Assembly: GCA_902559985.1 (NCBI GenBank)
Contig: CACEJY010000001.1
Span: 1-64,000 of the forward strand
Reading direction: 5' to 3'
DNA: 64,000 bases
Source: an uncultured SAR116 cluster alpha proteobacterium
Lineage (GTDB): Bacteria; Pseudomonadota; Alphaproteobacteria; Puniceispirillales; Puniceispirillaceae
The position numbers and the translations under genes are program-made. Positions 46,894 to 56,427 of this stretch are shown here, in pieces (within the stretch, counting starts at the first letter, position 1; the number at the start of each line of letters is the position of its first letter). Under the pieces are notes generated by a model. It searched no databases and had not been told where the DNA came from. It worked only from the letters and a program-made list of their open reading frames with translations.

Positions 46894-47694
46894 TTGTCTG
46901 AAAATGTCAAATCAGCTGTCCGCACTCTTCGGATGCTTGAACTGTTTGCGAACGAACAAAAACCACTTACTCTGAAGCAAATTACAACTTATTTGGAAAT
47001 GCCCAAAAGCTCTGCATTCATGTTATTGAACACATTGATTCGAGAACATTATATTGAAGAAATTGGCAGTGGCCAGTTCACTCTAGCCAATACCCTAAAG
47101 GGGGCTGGCAATTGGCTTGGGGGCATTATTGAAGTCATTCGAACTGAAGCCATAAAAGAGATGGATAATCTTATTAGTGTTTTTGGCGAAAGCGTTGTTC
47201 TCGGTTGTTTAACTACTAATAACAACGTTCGCATCGTAAGCGCTCGACAGAGTACTCGAGAAATGGGCTATATCGTCGCGCAAAACCCGACGATACCCTC
47301 ATGGTGTTCTTGCATGGGCCATGCGATTCTTGCCAACATGCCCGAAGACATAGTTCTAAATTATCTTAAAAAATCAGATTTAAAAAAGCTCACTGATCAA
47401 ACAGTAACTGACCCAAGAAAAATCATAAGTAAGCTAAAAAAATGGCGTGATCTTGGCTATGCTTTAAACATTAATGAGCGCATTGACGGAGCCAGCGGAA
47501 TTGCTGTTCCAATTTTTGACTCTAATGGATGGCCACAGGCGTCCCTCAATATCGTGATGCTGACGCCACGATTTCACCTATGCAAAGAAGAAGTTATCTC
47601 AGAGTTACAAAACTCTGCCAGGCGAATTGAAAAAGCAATATTCTTGCCACAAAAAGATACGATTATGGAACCAGAGAAATGGCTTATCGCGTAG
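46894..47694 (+). CDS. IclR family transcriptional regulator
   Basis: About 266 residues: an N-terminal winged helix-turn-helix (about 5-65, with LTLKQITTYLEMPKSSAFML as the recognition region) and a C-terminal IclR effector domain. The start is likely TTG at 46894, which has GGAGGG seven bases upstream. A second TTG 15 codons earlier would place the operator palindrome in the coding region. Its end overlaps hyuA1. Likely a substrate-responsive regulator of both divergent operons. Confidence 0.88.
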   Translation: MSENVKSAVRTLRMLELFANEQKPLTLKQITTYLEMPKSSAFMLLNTLIREHYIEEIGSGQFTLANTLKGAGNWLGGIIEVIRTEAIKEMDNLISVFGESVVLGCLTTNNNVRIVSARQSTREMGYIVAQNPTIPSWCSCMGHAILANMPEDIVLNYLKKSDLKKLTDQTVTDPRKIISKLKKWRDLGYALNINERIDGASGIAVPIFDSNGWPQASLNIVMLTPRFHLCKEEVISELQNSARRIEKAIFLPQKDTIMEPEKWLIA

Positions 47695-49739
47695 CTGTCG
47701 ACATCGGCGGCACATTTACAGATTTTTGTGTTTTCGACGAGACAACAAACACGCTTGAAACGCATAAAGTACTCTCCACTCCCGGGAAACCTGGCTCTGA
47801 AATCATTTTAGGTTTGGAAGAACTCTCCAAGAGAAAAGGTGTCAATCCGCAGAAAATTTCTTGGTTTAGTCACGGTACAACTGTTGGCATTAACACTGTT
47901 ATCCAAAGACAAGGCGCAAAACTAGCCCTTTTTGTGACAGCTGGTTTCGAGGACGTTCTGGAACTTGCTCGTTTAAAGGTACCAGACCCCTACAACATTT
48001 TTTCACAGCGGCCCCAACCACTAGTGCCGCGAGAGAGAGTATATGGAATTGAAGAACGGATATTATTAGACGGCAGCGTTGAAAAAAAAGTCAATATCCA
48101 GTCCGTTAAATCAGCAATTAAAGCCGCAAAAGCCGCCGGAGCTGATACAATCGTTGTAGCTTTACTGCATTGTTATGCTAATTCGACAAATGAACAGCAA
48201 GTAAAACAGGCGATTAAACAAGTTGACGACGATGTCGAGGTTACACTGTCATCTGATGTATGGCCAGTCATTCGCGAATATGAGAGGACTGTTACTGCAA
48301 CTGTAGCCGGCTACATCCAGAGGCGCGTTGCAAATTATCTCTCAGCTTTCCAAGATGCACTGAAACAAGCTGGAGTCCCCGCCCTTCCATTGATCGGAAA
48401 ATCCAATGGTGGCGTAATGACCGCAGAACTTGGCAAAACAGAGCCCATATCGATGCTTCTCTCGGGAACTGCTGCGGGGGTAATGGGTGCGGCAAGCATA
48501 GCCCAGCATTCCGGCCGTGCAGAGGTTATAAGTTTTGACGTAGGTGGCACAAGCGCTGATGTTGCCATAATCATGGACGGTGCTGCTGCTTACGGAAGCG
48601 GTGAAATGGTTGGTGATTTCCCAATTTATGTGCCCACCGTTTCTGTTACCTCTATTGGTGAAGGAGGCGGCTCAATTGCTTGGGTTGACGATTTTGGCGT
48701 ACTCAAAGTGGGACCTGAAAGTGCCGGGTCAACACCCGGGCCAGCCTGTTTCAACAATGGTGGGGAGAAACCAACAATCACCGATGCATTTGTAGTTTCT
48801 GGTCTACTAGTGTCTGATAGACTGGGTTATGGAGCAGTAAATCTTGATCTAAAAAAAGCCCGCGCAAGTATCAGATCCCTCGGTGACAAATTGAATTTAA
48901 GAGATGAAGAGGTTGCAGAGAGCATCATAAAAGTTGCGGTATCGGGAATGTTTTTAGAAACCTCCAAACTTTTCTCGCACCGCGGCGTGGACCCCCGCCG
49001 CTTCTCAATGGTAGCATTTGGTGGGGCCGGTCCTATGCTTGCCTGCCATTTGGCAAAAGACCTTGGTTTGGCTGAAATAATTATTCCCCCAACACCAGGC
49101 GTTTTATCCGCTTTTGGGGGGTTGGTTGCCGATATAAGAAATGATTTTATTCGCACCGTAATGGTAGACGTAAACAATAAAGGCTTAAAATCAATATTGA
49201 TGTCAGTAAAGACACTGGAAGAAGAAGCCGCCAGTTGGCTCAGAGATGAGCAAGGTTTTAAAGGAAAATCAGAGTTGCTCTGGTCCTGTGATATGCGTTA
49301 CCGGGGGCAATCATTTGAGATTGAGACAATAGTTAAACAAAGCTGGCTGTATGACTCTTCAAGCGAACAAATCAAAGCAGCATTCCACGAAGCGCATCAT
49401 CAGGTTTACGATCACTCTGATGACCACGCCGAGGTACAAATAGTAAATCTGAGACTCGTGATTGTCGGCACAGTGCCAAAACCCTCGCTACCTATGACCA
49501 AAGAGAGAAAATCTCTGGCCACGCCAAGTAAAAACGTTAAAGTTCATGTAGATGGTAATCATCATGAAGCTGCTGTTTTTGATCGTCAAAAACTGTGTCC
49601 CGGCGACCATTTTTATGGCCCAGCCATTGTGCTCCAAGACGATACAACTACGATCGTTCTGCCCAAATTCACCGCATATGTGGATGGCGCCAAGAATTTA
49701 ATTCTAACAGCTAATGGAATACAAGATGCCAGTAGATAA
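47679..49739 (+). CDS. Hydantoinase/oxoprolinase/carboxylase family subunit A (HyuA1)
   Basis: A 686-residue ATPase-fold subunit. The phosphate-binding motif DIGGTFTD is at 8-15. The HGTTVGINTV, REYERTVTA and FDVGGTSADVA motifs match the HyuA family. Family members use ATP to phosphorylate a cyclic amide or an enolate: 5-oxoprolinase, N-methylhydantoinase, caprolactamase, or acetone/acetophenone carboxylase. It overlaps iclR by 16 bases and hyuB1 by 14 bases. The substrate cannot be assigned from sequence. Confidence 0.92.
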   Translation: MAYRVAVDIGGTFTDFCVFDETTNTLETHKVLSTPGKPGSEIILGLEELSKRKGVNPQKISWFSHGTTVGINTVIQRQGAKLALFVTAGFEDVLELARLKVPDPYNIFSQRPQPLVPRERVYGIEERILLDGSVEKKVNIQSVKSAIKAAKAAGADTIVVALLHCYANSTNEQQVKQAIKQVDDDVEVTLSSDVWPVIREYERTVTATVAGYIQRRVANYLSAFQDALKQAGVPALPLIGKSNGGVMTAELGKTEPISMLLSGTAAGVMGAASIAQHSGRAEVISFDVGGTSADVAIIMDGAAAYGSGEMVGDFPIYVPTVSVTSIGEGGGSIAWVDDFGVLKVGPESAGSTPGPACFNNGGEKPTITDAFVVSGLLVSDRLGYGAVNLDLKKARASIRSLGDKLNLRDEEVAESIIKVAVSGMFLETSKLFSHRGVDPRRFSMVAFGGAGPMLACHLAKDLGLAEIIIPPTPGVLSAFGGLVADIRNDFIRTVMVDVNNKGLKSILMSVKTLEEEAASWLRDEQGFKGKSELLWSCDMRYRGQSFEIETIVKQSWLYDSSSEQIKAAFHEAHHQVYDHSDDHAEVQIVNLRLVIVGTVPKPSLPMTKERKSLATPSKNVKVHVDGNHHEAAVFDRQKLCPGDHFYGPAIVLQDDTTTIVLPKFTAYVDGAKNLILTANGIQDASR

Positions 49740-51738
49740 GGTAACTTTGGAAATACTCAAAAACCATACTCGAGCAGCAGCTGAAAGCATGGCTTATACA
49801 CTTTACCGAACAGCTCATTCCACTTTTGTAAAGGAAACTGAAGACTTTACTACCGGGCTTACGACCCCAGAGGGAGAGACTTTTGCAACGCCAACTGAAC
49901 TTGGAGCGACCTGGTTTGTGGGTTTAAATTATGGGCGTGCGATTGAAATGATTGATGAATATAGACCCGGCGATATTTGCATGACAAACGATCCATATTC
50001 TGGTTTTGTATGCACCCACCCGCCAGACACGCATATCTGGAAACCCGTTTTCTATCACGATGAGATTGTCGCTTTTTCAGTTGGTCACATCCACAACACT
50101 GATGTAGGAGGGGCCGTTCCCGCATCATTATCTCGTTCGCTCACAGAGGTCCATCAGGAAGGAATAAGAATACCTCCTACAAAAATCATGTCTGAGGGTG
50201 AAATCAATCAAGAGATATTAGAGATATTCATGCGGAATGTTAGAGCTCCTGAACAAAACTGGGGTGATTTAAAAGCACAAATCGCTGCTTGTAATACCGG
50301 AGAACGTAAAGTCCATGAGATGATCAAACGTTTTGGCATTGAAACTTTTCGTCAAGGCGTTGGGGATTTGCTCGATTACGCAGAAAATCAGGCTAGGGCA
50401 ATAATCCGCGATTTGCCGGATGGAAAATATGATTTTGCAGATTATATCGATGAGGATGCAGTCGATGGGTGGCCTTGTCGCATAAAATTATCGTTGGAAA
50501 TTAACGAGGATAATTTGATTCTGGATTTTACGGGATCAGACCCACAACTTGAAAGTTCAATGAACATGCCAACTGGAGGTGACCCTCGTCATGCATTGGT
50601 CCTTGTTGGCGTGATTTATGTTCTTTATTCTTTGGATCCACGCCTTTATTTGAATTCTGGCATTGCACGAGCCTGTCGATGCATTCTCCCATCTGGAACA
50701 ATGGTAAACCCGGTTTTTCCAGCTGCAGTAGGGATGAGAACTTTGTCTTGCAATCGACTACATGGCCTGACTTTTGGCGCGTTTGCGCAAGCTGTACCTG
50801 ATCGTTTAATGGGAGCTCCCGCCAGTGGCGGCCCAATTATGAATGTAAATACCACAGACATTAAATCAGGACGTCGAATCATGGCAGCAATAAACCCCAT
50901 GACCGGGGGCTCTGGAGGCAGTGCCAGCCGTGATGGCAATGATGGCTCCGGTGCCAATCAAGGTTTTTTGAAAAACACGCCCGTTGAGGTAAATGAGGTT
51001 GAAGCCGGCATAAAGGTTCACCGGTACGGTCTGGTAACTGACTCTGCCGGCCCCGGCAAACACCGTGGCGGCCTTGGAACGGAAATGATCTTTGAGTCTC
51101 TTGCGCCTAATACAAAAATTACTGCTCGCAATCGAGACCGAACCGAATTTTCAGGTTGGGGTATTGCGGGCGGTAAAGCCGGTGGAGCGTCTAGCTTCTT
51201 GAGAAACCCCAATCAGAAAAACGAAATCAATCTTGGTAACACAGATATAGTAACCGTTGATCCTGGTGACTTAATCTATGTAAGTTGTGGTGGCGCCGGA
51301 GGATGGGGCGACCCCTTTACACGTGAACCAAGCGCTGTTCTTAAGGACGTGAAATGCGGGTGGGTCACACCACAGCATGCCCAAAAAGCATATGGCGTGA
51401 TCATAAAAAATGATATGATTGACAAGCCAGCAACTGAGTTATTCCGAAAAAAAAATAAATCCAAAACAAGCGCAGTAAAAGACAATACTTTCTATAGTGT
51501 CTGCACCGCTCAATTAGAATTTGAAAAAATATGGACCGAAAAGAACTACGACGCGCTAACCGAGGGACTGTGTACGTTACCAGTAAGCTGGCGCTTTTTT
51601 GCTAAGCACCAAATTTTTTCAACTATTGACAAAATGGCTTCAGATGACCCGGCAAGAATCGATGGTACCGCTGTTAAACAAGCCTTATCCGAACTGATTG
51701 AGAAATTTCCTGATCTCAAGGCTACAGAAGATGCCTGA
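49726..51738 (+). CDS. Hydantoinase/oxoprolinase/carboxylase family subunit B (HyuB1) with C-terminal extension
   Basis: The partner of HyuA1, 670 residues. It begins VDKVTLEILKNHTRAAAESM and carries ETEDFTTGLTTPEG, NDPYSGFVCTHPPD, and GGAGGWGDPFTREP, all core HyuB motifs. The core ends near residue 576; about 94 further residues (from NKSKTSAV) have no counterpart in HyuB2 and are unrecognised. The ATG at 49726 overlaps hyuA1. The two subunits should form one complex. Confidence 0.92.
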   Translation: MPVDKVTLEILKNHTRAAAESMAYTLYRTAHSTFVKETEDFTTGLTTPEGETFATPTELGATWFVGLNYGRAIEMIDEYRPGDICMTNDPYSGFVCTHPPDTHIWKPVFYHDEIVAFSVGHIHNTDVGGAVPASLSRSLTEVHQEGIRIPPTKIMSEGEINQEILEIFMRNVRAPEQNWGDLKAQIAACNTGERKVHEMIKRFGIETFRQGVGDLLDYAENQARAIIRDLPDGKYDFADYIDEDAVDGWPCRIKLSLEINEDNLILDFTGSDPQLESSMNMPTGGDPRHALVLVGVIYVLYSLDPRLYLNSGIARACRCILPSGTMVNPVFPAAVGMRTLSCNRLHGLTFGAFAQAVPDRLMGAPASGGPIMNVNTTDIKSGRRIMAAINPMTGGSGGSASRDGNDGSGANQGFLKNTPVEVNEVEAGIKVHRYGLVTDSAGPGKHRGGLGTEMIFESLAPNTKITARNRDRTEFSGWGIAGGKAGGASSFLRNPNQKNEINLGNTDIVTVDPGDLIYVSCGGAGGWGDPFTREPSAVLKDVKCGWVTPQHAQKAYGVIIKNDMIDKPATELFRKKNKSKTSAVKDNTFYSVCTAQLEFEKIWTEKNYDALTEGLCTLPVSWRFFAKHQIFSTIDKMASDDPARIDGTAVKQALSELIEKFPDLKATEDA

Positions 51739-51764
51739 ATGATAGTTACAGGGGGAAGGCACAA

Positions 51765-52541
51765 ATGAGATTGGAATTTGAGGGTCAAACGGTTTTTGTA
51801 ACTGGGGCAGTCAGGGGAATAGGCAGAACGATTTGTCATCGGTTTGCTGAACTTGGCGCGTTGGTTTGGGCCGCCGATATCGAAGAGCAGCTGTTATCAG
51901 AAATAACTGATGGTCTAGACGACAAGGTGATGCCACGTATTAAGACTGTTCATCTTGATGTCACAAACCCAAAAAATGTCCAAGATATTGTTGCTCAGGC
52001 CCAAAAGGCCTCCAATACCGGCGCAATTGATGTGCTGATTCATTCTGCCGGAGGAGTAAAATCAAGATTTAAAACACCCATCGAAAAAGTATCTGATGCC
52101 GATTGGCGCGCTATTCAGGCGGTAAATGTGGATGGTGCTTTCAACTTGACGCGAGCCGTGGTACCGAAAATGAAAGAGCGTAAAAAGGGTAAAATTGTAA
52201 TCATTTCGAGTCGTGCAGGACTTGGTGTGTCGCTCACTGGTGTTCAAAGCTATGGCACTGCCAAAGCTGCACAAATTGGCTTAGTGAAACAACTCGCTTC
52301 TGAGCTTGGCCAGTTTGGTATTACAGTAAATTCTGTTGCGCCTGGCTTCATGCCCACAAGCCCAGATTACATTAAGCAATGGAATTCCTACGGTGCAGAA
52401 AAACAAAATGCGATAGTGGAGGGTATTGCAATGCGGCGCATTGGCAAACCAGACGACATCGCAAATGCAGTTATTTTCTTTTCATCTAATTTAGCCAACT
52501 GGGTAACCGGCCAAACATTGGCAGTTACTGGGGGCCCCTAA
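51765..52541 (+). CDS. Short-chain dehydrogenase/reductase (SDR 2)
   Basis: A 258-residue classical SDR between two HyuAB pairs. TGAVRGIG is at 13-20, and the active-site YGTAKAAQIG is intact. It shares a C-terminal pattern with SDR 3, including a QW(N/D)-x-YG element, MRR/TRR and TGQ-x-LAV. GGGGGAAGG precedes the ATG. The gene ends 2 bases before hyuA2, so it is one operon with it. It may act on a product of HyuAB1 or a substrate of HyuAB2. Confidence 0.9.
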   Translation: MRLEFEGQTVFVTGAVRGIGRTICHRFAELGALVWAADIEEQLLSEITDGLDDKVMPRIKTVHLDVTNPKNVQDIVAQAQKASNTGAIDVLIHSAGGVKSRFKTPIEKVSDADWRAIQAVNVDGAFNLTRAVVPKMKERKKGKIVIISSRAGLGVSLTGVQSYGTAKAAQIGLVKQLASELGQFGITVNSVAPGFMPTSPDYIKQWNSYGAEKQNAIVEGIAMRRIGKPDDIANAVIFFSSNLANWVTGQTLAVTGGP

Positions 52542-52543
52542 GG

Positions 52544-54613
52544 ATGGCTAACAGCCGTAATCAGTTTGCGATTGCCGTTGATATAGGCGGTACTTTCACC
52601 GACGTCGTGATTGCCGACAGGGACAAAAATTGTTTTTTTGTTACCAAAACAGGTTCGACACCACTGAATCCAGCTGACGGCTTTTTTAATGCAGTTGAGT
52701 CAGCTCTAAAGCTTTGTGATGCGAGCCCGATGGACGTCAATATTGTTTTTCATGGATCAACGGTTGCAACCAACGCAATATTGGAGAGTAAAGGTGCCAA
52801 AACTGCGCTACTCACTACAAAAGGTTTTCGCCATGTCTTGGATATCGGGCGGGCAGAAATCCCCCGCGAGGCGAATTTATATGGGTGGGTAAAACCAAAG
52901 AGGCCGGTTCAACCACGAGATGTGTTTGAGGTCGATGAAAGAGTCCGCAGTGATGGATCAGTAGCAAAACCAATCAACAAAAATCAGCTAGAAAAAATAG
53001 TAAAAAAAATTGCTGATGGCAAATATGAGGCGGTCGCTATCTCTTTACTCCACTCCTACCTTAATGCTGATCATGAAAAACAAATCTACAACTTACTAGC
53101 TGAGAGATTTCCAAACCTCGAGATTTCCATATCAAGCGATGTTCTGCCAGTTTTTCGTGAATATGAGCGTTCCATGGCAACCATAATGAACGCTATGGTT
53201 CAACCCCTCGTTGGAAAGTATATTCGCCAGCTTGAGGACGGATTGGCAGAAAAACGAATCAAAGCACCATTATTTATAATGAAATCTAACGGGGGCGTAT
53301 TTTCTCCCCAAGAAGCTGCTAGATCTGGGGCGCACATGGCTTTGTCAGGCCCGGCGGCAGGAACCAATGGTGCAGCAAACCTCGGACATTTGTGCAAAAT
53401 TGAAGATATCATCACGATCGATATAGGTGGCACAAGTGCGGATATATCACTAATAAGAGGTGGAAAGGCAGAGATTGCCAACGGCACCAAAATTAATGAC
53501 CTACCGCTCTCATTAGCTGTTACTGACATCCACACAATTGGTGCCGGCGGAGGCTCCATCGCACGCATTTCCGATAATGGTGCAATTATGGTTGGGCCAA
53601 AAAGTGCAGGAGCTGATCCCGGCCCTGTAGCTTATGGAAAAGGAGGCATTTATCCAACAGTTACTGATGCAAATTTAGTTCTTGGACGTTTGCCAGAAAA
53701 GCTACTTGATGGGGCATTGAGACTGGACAGTAAAGCGGCCTCCTTTGCAATAAAAAAATACATTGCGGATCCGCTGGGCACCACCGTAGAGGCAGCCGCA
53801 ATTGGGATATTGGCCATCGTCAACGAAACAATGAATAATGCGCTTAAACTTATGACTGTGGAACGAGGGCTGGATCCCAAAAACTATACTTTGATAGCTT
53901 TTGGAGGCGCTGGCCCTGTTCACGGTGGACAACTCATGCGACTATTGCGGACAGAAAAGCTGCTAATCCCAAGATATCCCGGTATACTCTGTGCAACAGG
54001 TCTTTTATCAACAGACTTAAGGTATGACTTTGCAATCACACGTGTACAAAGGGCTGGTCAATACAACAAAAAAGAAATTTCAGAAACATTTAACAGTTTG
54101 AGTGATATAGCAAAAGCTAAACTCAAAAGAGATAAGATTGATCCAGCCCAATGCCATTTAAAACGTGGCGCGGATGTTCGATATGCAGGGCAAGGAACAG
54201 AGCTTTCAATTTCATTTTCCGATGGTGCAATTACATCAGTTTCAATAGAGCGCGCCGTGGCTGAGTTTCACAGGATCCACAAAGAGTTATATAATTTTTC
54301 TGATGAAACGGCACCGGTGGAATTTGTGAATTTTCGTATCACTGCTATTGGCGCAATGAACCATATCCCGCAGCCAAAACTTCCCCAGTCTCGAGGTGTT
54401 GATATTCCTGCAACAGATTATAGACAGGTGGTTTTTGATATGAATGGCCCACAACGCACACCTGTCTGGCGGCGGGAAGACCTTTTGAATGGCCACCAAT
54501 TTGTTGGTCCAGCAATCATTGATCAGCTCGACACAACATCGATAATTTATAGTGGACAGCGCGCAAAGGTAGATGAGTGGGGCAACATTCTGGTTTCCGA
54601 GGTAATGCAATGA
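52544..54613 (+). CDS. Hydantoinase/oxoprolinase/carboxylase family subunit A (HyuA2)
   Basis: A 689-residue HyuA paralogue. DIGGTFTD is at 13-20, and HGSTVATNAI, REYERSMATI and IDIGGTSADIS mark the fold. Differences from HyuA1 throughout the N-terminal half show it is not a recent tandem copy. It starts 2 bases after SDR 2 and its stop overlaps the hyuB2 start (ATGA). It probably phosphorylates a second intermediate. Confidence 0.92.
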   Translation: MANSRNQFAIAVDIGGTFTDVVIADRDKNCFFVTKTGSTPLNPADGFFNAVESALKLCDASPMDVNIVFHGSTVATNAILESKGAKTALLTTKGFRHVLDIGRAEIPREANLYGWVKPKRPVQPRDVFEVDERVRSDGSVAKPINKNQLEKIVKKIADGKYEAVAISLLHSYLNADHEKQIYNLLAERFPNLEISISSDVLPVFREYERSMATIMNAMVQPLVGKYIRQLEDGLAEKRIKAPLFIMKSNGGVFSPQEAARSGAHMALSGPAAGTNGAANLGHLCKIEDIITIDIGGTSADISLIRGGKAEIANGTKINDLPLSLAVTDIHTIGAGGGSIARISDNGAIMVGPKSAGADPGPVAYGKGGIYPTVTDANLVLGRLPEKLLDGALRLDSKAASFAIKKYIADPLGTTVEAAAIGILAIVNETMNNALKLMTVERGLDPKNYTLIAFGGAGPVHGGQLMRLLRTEKLLIPRYPGILCATGLLSTDLRYDFAITRVQRAGQYNKKEISETFNSLSDIAKAKLKRDKIDPAQCHLKRGADVRYAGQGTELSISFSDGAITSVSIERAVAEFHRIHKELYNFSDETAPVEFVNFRITAIGAMNHIPQPKLPQSRGVDIPATDYRQVVFDMNGPQRTPVWRREDLLNGHQFVGPAIIDQLDTTSIIYSGQRAKVDEWGNILVSEVMQ

Positions 54614-56415
54614 AGACATCACCGGATGATGCTAATCAAAGATTTACTGTTGAACTAATCAAAGGCGCACTGAATGCGTCAAGACGTGAGATGGAAGCAC
54701 TCATTACGCGAACCTCAATGTCACCTTTCATTCGGGAAAAAAAAGATTTTTTCACTGCAATTTTAAATCCGCAAGGTGAACTTGTGGTGTCCACAAGTCT
54801 CACATTGGCAGGAAATCTAATTGATAGCATTCTTGATTCTTATCCATTACATACCATGAAAAATGGTGATCTTTATTGGTATAATGACCCATATTTCACG
54901 AGTGGTGCAGTCAGCCATTTACCAGATATGGTCTTTGTGATGCCTATCTTTTCTAAAGCGAGAGTTATCGCTTTTGTTGAATGCTGGGGGCACCTCTGGG
55001 ACATTGGCGGTAGGGTTCCGGGATCAATAAGCCCAAATGCAAAGTCGGTTTATGAAGAGGGTGTTATGATACCGCCTGTAAGGGTTATTCAAGCCGGCGT
55101 TCGTAATGAAGAGGTCTTTCGGATTTTCACTCGTAACTCGCGGTTTCCTGAAATGTTAGAAGGCGACTTAAATAGTTTGATGGCAGCATGTCAACTGGGG
55201 AAAAAACGTGTCGAAGACTGTATAAATGTTTATGGTGAAAATAATCTAGAACTAGCACTCGAGAAAACAATCTCACAAACAGAAGCCGCATTAAAAAGCC
55301 AGATTGATCAACTCATACCAGAGGGAGAATGGGCCTTTAGAGACCGGATAGACAGCGACGCCGTTTCTGATAGGAGCTATTATGTTGATGCTATTCTTCG
55401 GCATAAACGAGGAGAGCTCACAATAGACTTCACACAAACTGATAAACAAGCAGCCGGACCAATAAATTTTATTATGGACGAATCAGTTCCAAAATTCATG
55501 CTTGGGCTTTATTTAACACATGGTATGGATGGCGTGATTATGAATGCCGGCTTTACACGTGCATTGGGGGCAATAAAAACATCCCCAGGAACCCTATTAG
55601 CACCAAATTCTCCAGCCCCCCTTGGATTGCGATCTCATACAATGTTTCGTGTGAATAGCGCTTTATTTGGCTGCCTGGCACAGGCTATGGATGGTGCTGC
55701 ATCCGCAGCATCAAGTGTTTATGTTCTGTATTATCTTCGCGGAAAACGACCAAATGGGGGTGAAGATTTATGCATAGAGGGTTTGTCTGTCGGGTACGGT
55801 GCTAGAAATTTTGCCGATGGCCTCGACGCTGTTTACTACGTTGCCCAGGAAAATTACCCTGTTGAGTTTGCGGAAATGGAATTTGGGCTAGAAATTGAGC
55901 AATTTAGTGTCCATTGCGACTCTGGAGGGGCAGGCAGATATCGCGGTGGATGCGGGATCATGCGCGACGTTCGAGTGCTTTTGGATGAGATGACGCTCGG
56001 GATAAGGATTGATAATTGTCGCTACCCCGCATTTGGCACAAATGGTGGCAAGTCAGGCATGCCGGGTGGGGTCATCATAAATCCCGGCACGACTGGAGAG
56101 CGCAGGATCAAACCTCTTAGTGATGGAACAGTCGTAAAAAAAGGTGACTTGATTAGGATTATTACACCCGGAGGCGGTGGATGGGGATCCCCACTCGATC
56201 GGCCCCAGCATGATGTTTTAGACGACGTGCTAGATGGCTATGTATCTATTAAACAAGCAAAAAATCAATATGGTGTAGTTTTGTCAAAGGATGGGTTAGC
56301 AATTGACCTTTACGAAACCAAAAAATTAAGAGCTAGCCGTCCTCGTGCACCTGAAATGTTCCATCGTGGAGAATATTATAACGCCGAAGATGATCGCACC
56401 CCGCAAAATCAATAA
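54610..56415 (+). CDS. Hydantoinase/oxoprolinase/carboxylase family subunit B (HyuB2)
   Basis: The partner of HyuA2, 601 residues, without the long tail of HyuB1. REKKDFFTAILNPQGE, NDPYFTSGAVSHLPD and PGGGGWGSPLDRP are core motifs. The ATG overlaps the hyuA2 stop, implying coupled translation and a stoichiometric complex. It is the last gene of the operon and ends 12 bases from the convergent flavoprotein gene. Confidence 0.92.
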   Translation: MKTSPDDANQRFTVELIKGALNASRREMEALITRTSMSPFIREKKDFFTAILNPQGELVVSTSLTLAGNLIDSILDSYPLHTMKNGDLYWYNDPYFTSGAVSHLPDMVFVMPIFSKARVIAFVECWGHLWDIGGRVPGSISPNAKSVYEEGVMIPPVRVIQAGVRNEEVFRIFTRNSRFPEMLEGDLNSLMAACQLGKKRVEDCINVYGENNLELALEKTISQTEAALKSQIDQLIPEGEWAFRDRIDSDAVSDRSYYVDAILRHKRGELTIDFTQTDKQAAGPINFIMDESVPKFMLGLYLTHGMDGVIMNAGFTRALGAIKTSPGTLLAPNSPAPLGLRSHTMFRVNSALFGCLAQAMDGAASAASSVYVLYYLRGKRPNGGEDLCIEGLSVGYGARNFADGLDAVYYVAQENYPVEFAEMEFGLEIEQFSVHCDSGGAGRYRGGCGIMRDVRVLLDEMTLGIRIDNCRYPAFGTNGGKSGMPGGVIINPGTTGERRIKPLSDGTVVKKGDLIRIITPGGGGWGSPLDRPQHDVLDDVLDGYVSIKQAKNQYGVVLSKDGLAIDLYETKKLRASRPRAPEMFHRGEYYNAEDDRTPQNQ

Positions 56416-56427
56416 ACTTTTTAAATT

